A DNA stretch of 10,469 bases from assembly GCA_022771185.1 (NCBI GenBank), contig JALFCJ010000091.1, positions 1-10,469 on the forward strand. The letters are read 5' to 3'. The notes beneath the pieces are model-generated. The model saw only the letters and a list, made by a program, of their open reading frames with translations. It was not told where the DNA came from and made no database searches. The stretch is from Spirochaetales bacterium (GTDB lineage Bacteria; Spirochaetota; Spirochaetia; Sphaerochaetales; Sphaerochaetaceae). The position numbers were made by a program, and so were the translations under genes. Of the stretch, positions 1 through 6,922 are shown piece by piece (the first letter of the stretch is position 1; each line of letters starts with the position of its first letter).

Positions 1-91
1 CATTTCAAGAAAATCCCTTCACTGGAGATGCCCACATTATAGGATCCCGTCAGTTTATTTGTGTGCAGTTCGAGCTTGATCTATGAAAATG

Positions 92-97
92 TATAAA
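92..97 (+). promoter_or_regulatory. weak candidate -10 element for the first gene
   Basis: TATAAA at 92-97 lies 17 bp downstream of TTCGAG (69-74), a poor -35 match. It would give a leader of about 40 nt before the ATG at 146. No other convincing promoter is visible in the first 145 bases, and no gene can be supported there. Confidence 0.25.
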
Positions 98-145
98 GAT
101 TCATATTCTGAGGCAGTTTTCGAGTTTTGCAATTTCCTCTAGAAT

Positions 146-1168
146 ATGGAAAAAGTCAAAGTTCTTCAGTATGGCTGCGGAAAGATGAGTAAGTATACTC
201 TTCGCTATTTATATGAAAAGGGATGCCAGATTGTCGGAGCAATCGGACACAAGTCATCTGTGGGTCAGGATGTAGGCGACTGGGCTGGACTTGGAGTAAA
301 GACAGGAATCATCATCAGCGACAACGAAGACAAGGTCTTGGATGAATGCGATGCAGATGTCGCCATCATCACAACTCGTTCTTTTATTTCTGATATCTGC
401 GCACAGATAGAGAAGTGTGTAACAAGAGGAATCAACGTAATCACAACATGTGAAGAAGCTATCTACCCTTGGACAACTTCTGCCGCCGAGATAAACAGAC
501 TTGATAAAATAGCAAAGGAAAACAGCTGTACTATCACAGGAAGCGGTATGCAGGATATATTCTGGATCAATATGGTAGCTCTCGTTGCTGGTGGCTGCCA
601 CAAAGTGACAAAGATCAAGGGGGCATACAGCTATAACGTTGATGAGTATGGTATTGCCCTGGCAGAAGCTCATGGCTGTAACCTAACACAGGAAGAGTTT
701 GAAGAGAAGATTGCTCATCCTACAGTCTTTGAGCCTTCTTATGCTTGGACAAGCTCAGAAGCTCTTGCCAATAAACTTGGTCTTACTATTAAGAGTATCA
801 CTCAGAAGCATGTTCCATGTGTTGCAGATCATGATGTCTACTCAGAGACACTTGGTATGGATATCAAGAAGGGTAGATGCATCGGTATGTCTGCAGTAGT
901 CACAATCGAAACATTGCAGGGCATAACAATCGAAGAAGAGACGATTGGAAAAGTGTATGAGAAAGGTGATGGAGATATGTGCGACTGGAAGATCTCCGGC
1001 GAGCCCGATACAGAGTTCCACGTTGTAAAGCCAGCTACAGTCGAGCACACATGTGCTACTGTTGTAAATAGAATCCCATCTCTATTGAACGCTCCAGCCG
1101 GTTTCGTTTCCTGCGATCAATTGGATGAAGTGGGATATATAACATATCCAATGGAATTCTATTGCTGA
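146..1168 (+). CDS. NAD(P)-binding oxidoreductase, 2,4-diaminopentanoate dehydrogenase-like
   Basis: The 340-aa protein opens with a Rossmann dinucleotide-binding segment: a beta strand (KVKVLQYG), then the glycine turn G10-C-G12-K-M14, then a helix. Next comes GAIGHKSSVGQDVGDWAG, which resembles the GAI...VGKDVG segment of Clostridium 2,4-diaminopentanoate dehydrogenase (Ord) and the N-terminal domain of dihydrodipicolinate reductases. The length also fits Ord (about 340-350 aa). Known Ord enzymes oxidise 2,4-diaminopentanoate with NAD(P)+ in ornithine fermentation. No other ornithine-degradation gene is present here, so the substrate is uncertain. It is a cytoplasmic enzyme with no signal peptide. 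The ATG at 146 is chosen because the next in-frame ATG (185, residue 14) would destroy the Rossmann turn. No Shine-Dalgarno sequence precedes it. The gene stands alone and ends at its own terminator. I am confident that it is a gene and only moderately confident of the family. Confidence 0.85.
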   Translation: MEKVKVLQYGCGKMSKYTLRYLYEKGCQIVGAIGHKSSVGQDVGDWAGLGVKTGIIISDNEDKVLDECDADVAIITTRSFISDICAQIEKCVTRGINVITTCEEAIYPWTTSAAEINRLDKIAKENSCTITGSGMQDIFWINMVALVAGGCHKVTKIKGAYSYNVDEYGIALAEAHGCNLTQEEFEEKIAHPTVFEPSYAWTSSEALANKLGLTIKSITQKHVPCVADHDVYSETLGMDIKKGRCIGMSAVVTIETLQGITIEEETIGKVYEKGDGDMCDWKISGEPDTEFHVVKPATVEHTCATVVNRIPSLLNAPAGFVSCDQLDEVGYITYPMEFYC

Positions 1169-1186
1169 TTCTTTTCCAAATAGTTC

Positions 1187-1227
1187 AAAGGCTGTAGACC
1201 TATAAAAAGGAATGCAGCCTTTTTTTT
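1187..1227 (+). terminator. Rho-independent terminator of the oxidoreductase gene
   Basis: AAAGGCTG (1187-1194) pairs perfectly with CAGCCTTT (1215-1222). A 20-nt loop separates the arms and could form a further 3-bp stem. The T tract covers 1220-1227. It lies 19 bp after the stop codon. Confidence 0.85.
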
Positions 1228-1297
1228 AGTATTCGAAGATTCAACTAAAATTAATGGAAGTTGTAAAAGACTGCCATAAAAGTTCATAATTTAAAAT

Positions 1298-1322
1298 AAA
1301 AAAAGCTCCATTTCTAGGAGCT
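1298..1322 (-). terminator. Rho-independent terminator of tRNA-Gly
   Basis: Read on the minus strand, AGCTCC (1322-1317) and GGAGCT (1309-1304) form a 6-bp stem around a 7-nt loop. A run of seven T follows (1304-1298). It begins 2 nt beyond the tRNA discriminator base. Together with the terminator at 1187-1227 it separates the two convergent transcripts. Confidence 0.85.
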
Positions 1323-1323
1323 A

Positions 1324-1395
<72 letters not shown>

Positions 1396-1407
1396 ATTAC
1401 GTCAGAG

Positions 1408-1436
1408 ATACTAGATGAATCATCAAAATGTGTCAA
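1408..1436 (-). promoter_or_regulatory. sigma-70-type promoter of tRNA-Gly
   Basis: On the minus strand, a consensus TTGACA (1436-1431) is followed by a 17-bp spacer and TAGTAT (1413-1408). Transcription should start near 1401, a few bases before the mature tRNA 5' end at 1395. The -35 box lies just past the rnhB stop codon, so the tRNA can be expressed independently of rnhB. Confidence 0.85.
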
Positions 1437-1442
1437 CAGCTT

Positions 1443-2066
1443 TCAGAAAAGTTCTTCATCTCTTTTTGTTTTTTTATCTTCAAGCCTGAAAGAAAGCCTA
1501 TGTATAGGGCAGGGGCCATACTTTTTCAGCGCTTCATAGTGTTCTTTCGTTGGATACCCTTTGTGATGTGCAAAACCATATTGGGGCCACTTCTTGTCGG
1601 CTCTATCCATCAGTCGATCTCTATGATTCTTCGCCAGTATGGATGCAGCCATAATCTCAGGCACCTTTGCGTCTCCTTTGACTATCGCTTCCACAGGACA
1701 GTCGACATCCGGAGTTTTGTTGCCATCGCAGAGAAGTATAGTGATTTTGTATCCAGCATCCCTTATTTTCTCATAGCTTCTTTTCATGCCCAAAAGAGAT
1801 GAGTTAAGAATATTTATTTTGTCGATTATCTTGTGGCTTATTGCGCTGACAGCCCATGCTGTTGCCTTCTCTTTTATTATAGCCTCTACTTTTATTCTCT
1901 CTTTCTCACTCATTTTCTTGGAGTCATTAAGAATTTCTACAGGAAAATCATGGGGAAGAATGACAGCTGCAGCCACTACAGGTCCTGCAAGGGGGCCTCT
2001 ACCTGCCTCATCTGTTCCACAGACTACTTTTTCATCATCAAATTGTTCAAATAGCTCTCTTTGCAT
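1443..2066 (-). CDS. rnhB: ribonuclease HII
   Basis: RNase HII cuts the RNA strand of RNA/DNA hybrids and starts removal of single ribonucleotides from DNA in the cytoplasm. The 207-aa protein has the family's motifs in order: GTDEAGRGPLAGPVVAAAV (17-35) with catalytic D19 and E20 and the ribonucleotide-sensing GRG; LNDSKK (46-51); CDGN (D114); KGDAKVPEIMAASILAKNHRD (130-150, with D132 as the fourth acidic ligand); and YGFAHHKGYPT (163-173). The order matches the D-E-D-D active site, with an 18-residue gap between the last two aspartates as I recall for the E. coli enzyme. The length is normal. The N-terminus fits the family, so the ATG at 2066 is preferred, although no Shine-Dalgarno sequence precedes it and the candidate promoter ends only 10 bp upstream. 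It diverges from smc. Confidence 0.97.
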   Translation of the reverse strand: MQRELFEQFDDEKVVCGTDEAGRGPLAGPVVAAAVILPHDFPVEILNDSKKMSEKERIKVEAIIKEKATAWAVSAISHKIIDKINILNSSLLGMKRSYEKIRDAGYKITILLCDGNKTPDVDCPVEAIVKGDAKVPEIMAASILAKNHRDRLMDRADKKWPQYGFAHHKGYPTKEHYEALKKYGPCPIHRLSFRLEDKKTKRDEELF

Positions 2067-2076
2067 ATAATATATA

Positions 2077-2104
2077 ATTGTAAATAAATGAGACGTCTTG
2101 TAAA
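2077..2104 (-). promoter_or_regulatory. candidate rnhB promoter giving a near-leaderless mRNA
   Basis: On the minus strand, TTTACA (2104-2099) is followed by a 16-bp spacer and TACAAT (2082-2077). Only 10 bp separate the -10 box from the rnhB ATG, so the transcript would begin about 3-4 nt before the start codon. That is consistent with the absence of a ribosome binding site. The assignment rests on box matches alone. Confidence 0.5.
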
Positions 2105-2106
2105 TA
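2078..2106 (+). promoter_or_regulatory. candidate smc promoter overlapping the rnhB promoter
   Basis: TTGTAA (2078-2083) is followed by a 17-bp spacer and TAAATA (2101-2106). Both boxes are moderate matches. Each lies over one box of the opposing rnhB promoter, so the two polymerases would compete for the same DNA. Confidence 0.4.
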
Positions 2107-2110
2107 CAAG
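2097..2110. promoter_or_regulatory. palindrome in the rnhB/smc gap, candidate operator
   Basis: CTTGTA-AA-TACAAG is a perfect 6-bp inverted repeat with a 2-bp centre. It covers the proposed rnhB -35 box and smc -10 box. The 9-mer TTGTAAATA within it (2098-2106) also occurs at 2078-2086, exactly 20 bp away. No regulator is known to me for this site. Confidence 0.35.
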
Positions 2111-2125
2111 AGAGAAGGAGAGCAG

Positions 2126-4957
2126 ATGTTCCTCAAATCGCTTGAAATCAATGGATTCAAGAGTTTTGCCGATAAGACACATATTGATTTTGCAGATGGC
2201 ATTACATCTCTTCTTGGCCCTAATGGTTGTGGTAAGTCAAATATTGTAGACTCCATCAAATGGGTCTTGGGAGAACAGTCTACAAAGACACTGAGAGCTT
2301 CCAGAATGGATGACGTCATCTTTGCAGGTACTGAAACAAGAAAGCCAAGGGAGATGGCTGAAGTTACTCTTGCAATCGATAACGAAGACCATAAGCTTAT
2401 GACAGATGTCCCGGAGATTGTCATAAGGCGTCGTATTTATCGCACGGGTGAGAGTGAGTATTATATGAATGGCCAGAGATGTCTCTTGAAAAACATTAGA
2501 GAGCTCTTTATGGATACGGGGGTTGGTAAAAGCGCATACTCAATCCTCGAGCAGGGAAAGATCGACCAGATACTCTCCAATAAGCCTGAAGACAGACGAT
2601 ATATATTCGAGGAAGCGGCGGGAATCAGCAGATATAAAGCAAAGTGTAACGAAGCTCAGAATAGAATTGAAAAGAGCCAGGAAAACATTAACCAGCTTTC
2701 TTCAACTGTCAGTGAAGTAAAACGTACTTATGAGCGTACCAGGGTACAGGCAGCTAAGGCTATGAAGTGGCAGGAGCTCAAAGACAAGGCCTTCTATCTG
2801 GATGTAGATATAAAGTTATCAAGAGTGGACATGTTTCTTAAACTTAAGGAAAAGAGACTTCAGGATAGAGATGCTGCAAAGGAAAGAAAAAGCAAGCTTG
2901 AAACAGATCTATCAACTTATGATGATGTCATCTCATCTTCCAGCGGAGAAGTATCTGAGTATCAAGAGAAATCCAAAAATCTCGAGATAGCAATAGGAAA
3001 GGCGGAAGCTCTTGTAAGTAGTATTTCAGAAACGATCTCTGCCTTTGAGGAAAACTATAGGCAATATCTTGAGAAGCTCTCATACAGTGAATCAAGGTGC
3101 ACTCAGATACAGAATGAAATAGATAGAACCAAGGCTGACGCAGAAGAGGCGACTTCCAACCTCGATGATTATATCGATCGCTTAGAGGAAAAAGAGAAAC
3201 AGCTTAAGTACACAGAGAATGCACTCTTTGAGACGAGAGTGGAGATAGGAAGACTAAATAGTGAGATCAAGAAGGCTGAAGAGAGCAATGCAGAGCTGGA
3301 CAACGAGCTACGAGAGCTTTCCGATGCCCTGAGGAATGTCATTGAGTCTCTCATTCAGGAAGTGGATGAAAAGACAGGCACGGAATATAGTGCTGAAAGA
3401 AGAGAAGACGCTGAGAAATCTTTCCGTTCCTCATTATATTCAATTCTCAATGACTTGGATCAACGCTCCGCTTTTGTATCCAATCTTCCTTCCGGTGTTG
3501 AATACTCATCAGAGATTGCTTTCAAGGATTTTTCGAGGCTTAAAGACTCTATCTCCAAGCTTGATACTCTCTTCAATACTTATATCGAATCTATTCCTCC
3601 TGTAATCGATACTATTCTCTCTCCTGAAGGACTTGTTTCAAAGAAAAGAGATATAGAAGAGAAAGAGACAGGAGCAAGAAACATCATAACTGAAAACAGG
3701 CGAATAATCGAAGGCGCAAGAGTTCAGATAGAGAGTAGGGAGAGTGATGTAATATCACTACAGACTAATATCGCCTCTCTTAAGGAGCACATTGGAAGCC
3801 TTAAGGTTACTGTCGATAATCAGAAAGAGAATATCAGGAGATATAACTCACAAATCGTTCAAAGAGAATTGGACTTGGAGGATGAAAGAGCCAGTGTGGA
3901 AGTGGCAAGACGCAGAGTCCATGAAATGAACGACAAAATAAAAGACAAAGACCAAGAGAAGAAAGATAAAATTGAAGAAATATCTAGACTTAACAAAGAG
4001 CTTGGAGAAGTTAACTCTCTCCTTGCGGAGAAGTACCAAAGTCTTGACAAGAAGAGACGTGAGAAAGATGAACTCATGCAGGAAATAAATAAATGCGAGA
4101 ATGAGTTCACTACAAACAACATGTATGCAGAGACTATTGATAATGAAATCAAGAATATATTCTCCAACTTCTTCGACACCTATGCCCGAAATCTCAAGGA
4201 ATTTGAAGATCGAATGCGTGATGATATGCCTGATGAAACTGAGATGAAAAAAGAATTTGAGGCAGTAAATCAGGAAATCAAGTCACTTGGAAATATCAAC
4301 CATACTGCAAAAGATGAGTTTGATCAGGCTGAAGACCAATATAAGTTCTACTCAAAGCAACTAGAAGACTACGAAAACGCCAAGAAAGACATGGAAAGCG
4401 TTCTTGGTGAAATCCTTGATAAATCCAAGACTATGTTTCTAAAGTCTTATAAAGAGATCAGCGATAACTTCCAAGCCATGTTTAAACGTCTCTTTGGCGG
4501 GGGCAGGGCTGAACTCAGCCTGTCGGACCCTGATGATGTCCTTAACTCTGGTATTGAGATTCTTGCTCAGCCACCAGGAAAAAACATGAGTACACTTTCC
4601 CTTCTCAGTGGAGGAGAGAGAAGTATGACTGCTGTGGCCCTCTTATTTGCTACATACCAAGTAAAGCCATCACCTTTCTGTATCCTCGACGAGATAGATG
4701 CAGCCTTGGATGATCGAAACATCGGCTATTTCTTGGACGTTCTTCAGGATTTTGCCAAAGACAGTCAGTTTATAATCATTACACATAACATACATACTGT
4801 CACAGGTGGAAACAGCATGCTTGGTGTATCTCAGATGGAGCCTGGTGTATCTACGGCAGTAGGATATAGAATCGCTTCCATCTCTGGACAGCCTAGAATT
4901 CTCAATGATGAAGGTGAAAGTGTTGAATTTGATGAAGAGGGTAGAAGAAAAGAGTGA
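2126..4957 (+). CDS. smc: chromosome segregation protein SMC, short form
   Basis: SMC ATPases are long coiled-coil rods that organise and help segregate the chromosome. The 943-aa protein has both halves of an ABC-type head. The N-terminal half has Walker A GPNGCGKS (31-38), the LGEQSTKTLRASRMDDVIFAGT segment (48-69), and a Q-loop around Q143 followed by EEAAGISRYK (162-171). The C-terminal half has LGNIN, the signature LLSGGERS (826-833), Walker B CILDEIDAALD with D855 and E856, and the H-loop H887. Coiled coils fill about 170-405 and 515-780. Typical bacterial SMCs have about 1150-1200 residues. The middle of this one (about 405-515, with NLPSG and IPPVID) lacks the glycine-rich hinge I would expect. 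A good Shine-Dalgarno sequence, AAGGAG (2115-2120), lies 5 nt before the ATG. Confidence 0.95.
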   Translation: MFLKSLEINGFKSFADKTHIDFADGITSLLGPNGCGKSNIVDSIKWVLGEQSTKTLRASRMDDVIFAGTETRKPREMAEVTLAIDNEDHKLMTDVPEIVIRRRIYRTGESEYYMNGQRCLLKNIRELFMDTGVGKSAYSILEQGKIDQILSNKPEDRRYIFEEAAGISRYKAKCNEAQNRIEKSQENINQLSSTVSEVKRTYERTRVQAAKAMKWQELKDKAFYLDVDIKLSRVDMFLKLKEKRLQDRDAAKERKSKLETDLSTYDDVISSSSGEVSEYQEKSKNLEIAIGKAEALVSSISETISAFEENYRQYLEKLSYSESRCTQIQNEIDRTKADAEEATSNLDDYIDRLEEKEKQLKYTENALFETRVEIGRLNSEIKKAEESNAELDNELRELSDALRNVIESLIQEVDEKTGTEYSAERREDAEKSFRSSLYSILNDLDQRSAFVSNLPSGVEYSSEIAFKDFSRLKDSISKLDTLFNTYIESIPPVIDTILSPEGLVSKKRDIEEKETGARNIITENRRIIEGARVQIESRESDVISLQTNIASLKEHIGSLKVTVDNQKENIRRYNSQIVQRELDLEDERASVEVARRRVHEMNDKIKDKDQEKKDKIEEISRLNKELGEVNSLLAEKYQSLDKKRREKDELMQEINKCENEFTTNNMYAETIDNEIKNIFSNFFDTYARNLKEFEDRMRDDMPDETEMKKEFEAVNQEIKSLGNINHTAKDEFDQAEDQYKFYSKQLEDYENAKKDMESVLGEILDKSKTMFLKSYKEISDNFQAMFKRLFGGGRAELSLSDPDDVLNSGIEILAQPPGKNMSTLSLLSGGERSMTAVALLFATYQVKPSPFCILDEIDAALDDRNIGYFLDVLQDFAKDSQFIIITHNIHTVTGGNSMLGVSQMEPGVSTAVGYRIASISGQPRILNDEGESVEFDEEGRRKE

Positions 4958-4966
4958 CATCACTCT
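4951..4966. repeat. perfect palindrome over the smc stop codon
   Basis: AGAGTGA-CA-TCACTCT is a 7-bp inverted repeat that includes the TGA stop (4955-4957). As RNA it could form a 6-bp stem with an ACAU loop. No T tract follows, so it is a poor intrinsic terminator. It may stabilise or pause the 3' end of the smc mRNA. Confidence 0.4.
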
Positions 4967-4977
4967 ATTCTTGTACG

Positions 4978-5007
4978 TTGACCAACTACATAGTTTTACT
5001 GTATAAG
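4978..5007 (+). promoter_or_regulatory. promoter of the ffh-rplS operon
   Basis: TTGACC (4978-4983) is followed by an 18-bp spacer and TATAAG (5002-5007), each matching the consensus in five of six positions. The predicted start near 5014 leaves a leader of about 26 nt before the ffh ATG. It lies 20 bp past the smc stop, so the operon need not depend on smc transcription. Confidence 0.7.
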
Positions 5008-5039
5008 TTTTACTTGGAGTTTATTGTTCGGAAGACGAA

Positions 5040-6377
5040 ATGTTTGACAGTATTAGTAGTAAGTTCACAGGAATAATGAGAAGTCTCTCCGGTAAGGGGA
5101 AGATTTCTGAGAAGAACATTAGAGATGCAGTAGATGAAATCAAGGAAGCACTCCTTGATGCCGATGTCAATCTTAGAGTCGTCAGAAGATTCGTCAACTC
5201 GACTATTGATGAATCTTTGGGAGAAAAAGTCCTAAACTCTGTTAATCCTGGCCAACAGTTTACAAAGATCGTCTATGATAAGATGGTTGCTCTTCTTGGC
5301 TCGAGCGAGGATGAGACCAAGCTTAAGCTGAAGGGAAAGGATGCAACTACTGTAATCTTGATGATGGGTCTTCAAGGTTCAGGTAAAACGACAGCATCCC
5401 ACAAGCTTGCATATAGATTGAAAAAAGAAGGAAGAAAAGTAATGATGGTTGCAGCAGACCTTGTTCGTCCTGCAGCTATTACTCAGCTTCAAGTCCTAGG
5501 TGAAAAAGTAGGAGTACCTGTCTTTGTCCTTCCTGGAGAGAAAGATCCTGCAAAAGTTGCTGAAAAAGCAATAGAAAAAGCAAAGAGAGAGATGTTCGAC
5601 ACAGTCATCATCGATACCTCCGGCCGTATGCACCTTGATCAGGAACTGATGGAAGAGATACAGAGAGTGGCAAAAGTATCTCGCCCTGACGAATGCCTCT
5701 TCGTTGCTGATGCGATGACAGGTCAGAGTGCCGTCGACATTGCAAAAGAGTTTGATGAAAAGGTTGGTATTACAGGTGTCATCCTGACAAAGTTCGACTC
5801 AGATACTCGTGGTGGTGCGGCCCTCTCGCTCAGAAGTGTCGTCGGTAAACCAATAAAGTTTATCGGTGTGGGCGAAAAGATGGAGGACTTGGATCCTTTC
5901 TATCCTGAAAGAATCGCTTCTAGAATTCTTGGAATGGGTGATGTAGTGTCACTTGTAGAGAAGGCTCAGGAGGCTTTTGATCAGAAAGAGGCCGAGAAGC
6001 TCCAGAAGAAGATGGAGAAGAATACCTTCGATCTTCAGGATTATCTGGACCAGCTTGAAAACATGAACAAGATGGGTAGTGTTGACAAGCTGATTGAAAT
6101 GATACCTGGAGCCAAAGGTAATATTTCTGAGGATGACATCAATCTTAAAGAACTTGAGAAAGAGAAAGCTATAATCAGGTCTATGACTAAGTTTGAAAGA
6201 TCGAACTATAGAATTATCGGACCGTCCAGAAGAAAGAGAATTGCAAAAGGCAGCGGAACAAGCGTTGCTGAAGTAAATCGTCTTCTTAAGAAATTTGAAA
6301 AAAGTAAGCTTATGATGAAGAAGCTTGCAGGAAATAAGAAATTACAGGCTCAGATGATGAAGCAATTAGGCATGTGA
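5040..6377 (+). CDS. ffh: signal recognition particle protein Ffh (SRP54)
   Basis: Ffh binds SRP RNA and signal sequences of nascent membrane proteins and delivers ribosomes to the receptor FtsY at the inner membrane by a GTP-dependent cycle. The 445-aa protein has the usual three parts. The N domain (about 1-95) has the ALLDADVNLRVV segment. The G domain has P-loop GLQGSGKT (110-117), AADLVRPAA, DTSGR (192-196), TKFD (250-253) and GVGE (276-279). The M domain (about 325-445) has SRRKRIAKGSG (396-406), the SRP-RNA-binding helix motif, and a methionine-rich tail. Length and motifs are normal, and no residue looks lost. A weak Shine-Dalgarno GGAAG (5030-5034) precedes the ATG. It is the first gene of a translation/export operon, with rpsP 28 bp downstream. 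Confidence 0.98.
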   Translation: MFDSISSKFTGIMRSLSGKGKISEKNIRDAVDEIKEALLDADVNLRVVRRFVNSTIDESLGEKVLNSVNPGQQFTKIVYDKMVALLGSSEDETKLKLKGKDATTVILMMGLQGSGKTTASHKLAYRLKKEGRKVMMVAADLVRPAAITQLQVLGEKVGVPVFVLPGEKDPAKVAEKAIEKAKREMFDTVIIDTSGRMHLDQELMEEIQRVAKVSRPDECLFVADAMTGQSAVDIAKEFDEKVGITGVILTKFDSDTRGGAALSLRSVVGKPIKFIGVGEKMEDLDPFYPERIASRILGMGDVVSLVEKAQEAFDQKEAEKLQKKMEKNTFDLQDYLDQLENMNKMGSVDKLIEMIPGAKGNISEDDINLKELEKEKAIIRSMTKFERSNYRIIGPSRRKRIAKGSGTSVAEVNRLLKKFEKSKLMMKKLAGNKKLQAQMMKQLGM

Positions 6378-6392
6378 GCCTTCATGTAGTAT

Positions 6393-6398
6393 AAGGAG
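6393..6398 (+). promoter_or_regulatory. ribosome binding site that fixes the GTG start of rpsP
   Basis: AAGGAG lies 7 nt before the GTG at 6406. It is 19 nt from the first in-frame ATG (6418), too far for that to be the start. Confidence 0.85.
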
Positions 6399-6405
6399 AA
6401 TAACC

Positions 6406-6666
6406 GTGAGCACAACAATGAGACTCAAGAGAATGGGCACAAAGAAGAGACCTTATTACAGGATCGTAGTGCAGGACAACAGAATCGCAACAACTTCAAA
6501 GACAATTGATGAAGTCGGATCATATCGTCCAGTAGAAAGCGAAAATCAGGTTACACTTGATGACGCTAAGGTCAAGGCATGGATTTCTAAGGGTGTTGTA
6601 GTTACACCTACAGTCAAGAGCCTTCTCAATGGAAAGGGAATTTCACTCGACAGAAAGCAGGGCTGA
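6406..6666 (+). CDS. rpsP: 30S ribosomal protein bS16
   Basis: bS16 is a small protein bound to 16S rRNA that is needed for 30S assembly. The 86-aa product carries the family's N-terminal signature, MRLKRMGTKKRPYYRIVVQD, followed by a DEVGSYRPVE segment and the C-terminal TPTVKSLLNGKGI. The start is GTG: it has the right Shine-Dalgarno spacing, and four residues before the RLKR motif matches the usual M-A-V-K-I-R-L layout. One point is unusual: the stretch that commonly reads like RDGR-x-IE-x-G-x-Y-x-P here reads IATTSKTIDEVGSYRP, so the RDGR part is not recognisable. The gene sits between ffh and khpA (22-bp gap) in the usual position for this operon. Confidence 0.97.
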   Translation: MSTTMRLKRMGTKKRPYYRIVVQDNRIATTSKTIDEVGSYRPVESENQVTLDDAKVKAWISKGVVVTPTVKSLLNGKGISLDRKQG

Positions 6667-6688
6667 TTAATCCCTGAAAGGAGTCGAG

Positions 6689-6922
6689 ATGGAAAAGGAA
6701 TTAGTAGAGTTTGTGGTCAAGAGCCTTGTTGATGCTCCCGATGAGGTGAGTGTCAATGTTATTGAAGGCGAAAAGTCTACAATTCTTGAACTTAAAGTTG
6801 CTCAGGAAGATGTAGGTAAAGTGATCGGCAAGCAGGGACGTATTGCAAAAGCAATCAGGACAATCCTTTCTGCTTCTGCAACTCGTGACGGCAAGCGTGC
6901 CACTTTGGAGATTCTTGACTAA
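6689..6922 (+). CDS. khpA: small KH-domain RNA-binding protein KhpA (YlqC/UPF0109 family)
   Basis: This 77-aa protein is essentially one KH domain. The GxxG RNA-binding loop is GKQG (47-50) within GKVIGKQGRIAKAIRTIL, preceded by beta strands (VSVNVIEGE, TILELKVA). Size and motif fit KhpA, which in Firmicutes pairs with KhpB/Jag and binds RNA to influence cell-envelope growth. Its role in spirochaetes is not something the sequence shows. The position between rpsP and rimM is the usual one for this family. A strong Shine-Dalgarno AAAGGAG (6677-6683) lies 5 nt before the ATG. Its TAA stop overlaps the ATG of rimM by one base (TAATG), which suggests translational coupling. Confidence 0.95.
   Translation: MEKELVEFVVKSLVDAPDEVSVNVIEGEKSTILELKVAQEDVGKVIGKQGRIAKAIRTILSASATRDGKRATLEILD

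Noticed and set aside
254..673. 139-aa open frame on the minus strand inside the oxidoreductase gene
   Set aside because: It is fully antisense to a gene with a clear Rossmann signature, has no ribosome binding site, and its composition is Cys/Ser-rich noise with no motif.
3859..4179. 106-aa minus-strand open frame inside smc
   Set aside because: Ser/Leu/Phe-rich strings are what the antisense of a Lys/Glu-rich coiled coil produces. No start signal was seen.
4670..4963. 97-aa minus-strand open frame across the smc 3' end
   Set aside because: It is antisense to the conserved SMC Walker B and H-loop region and has no ribosome binding site.
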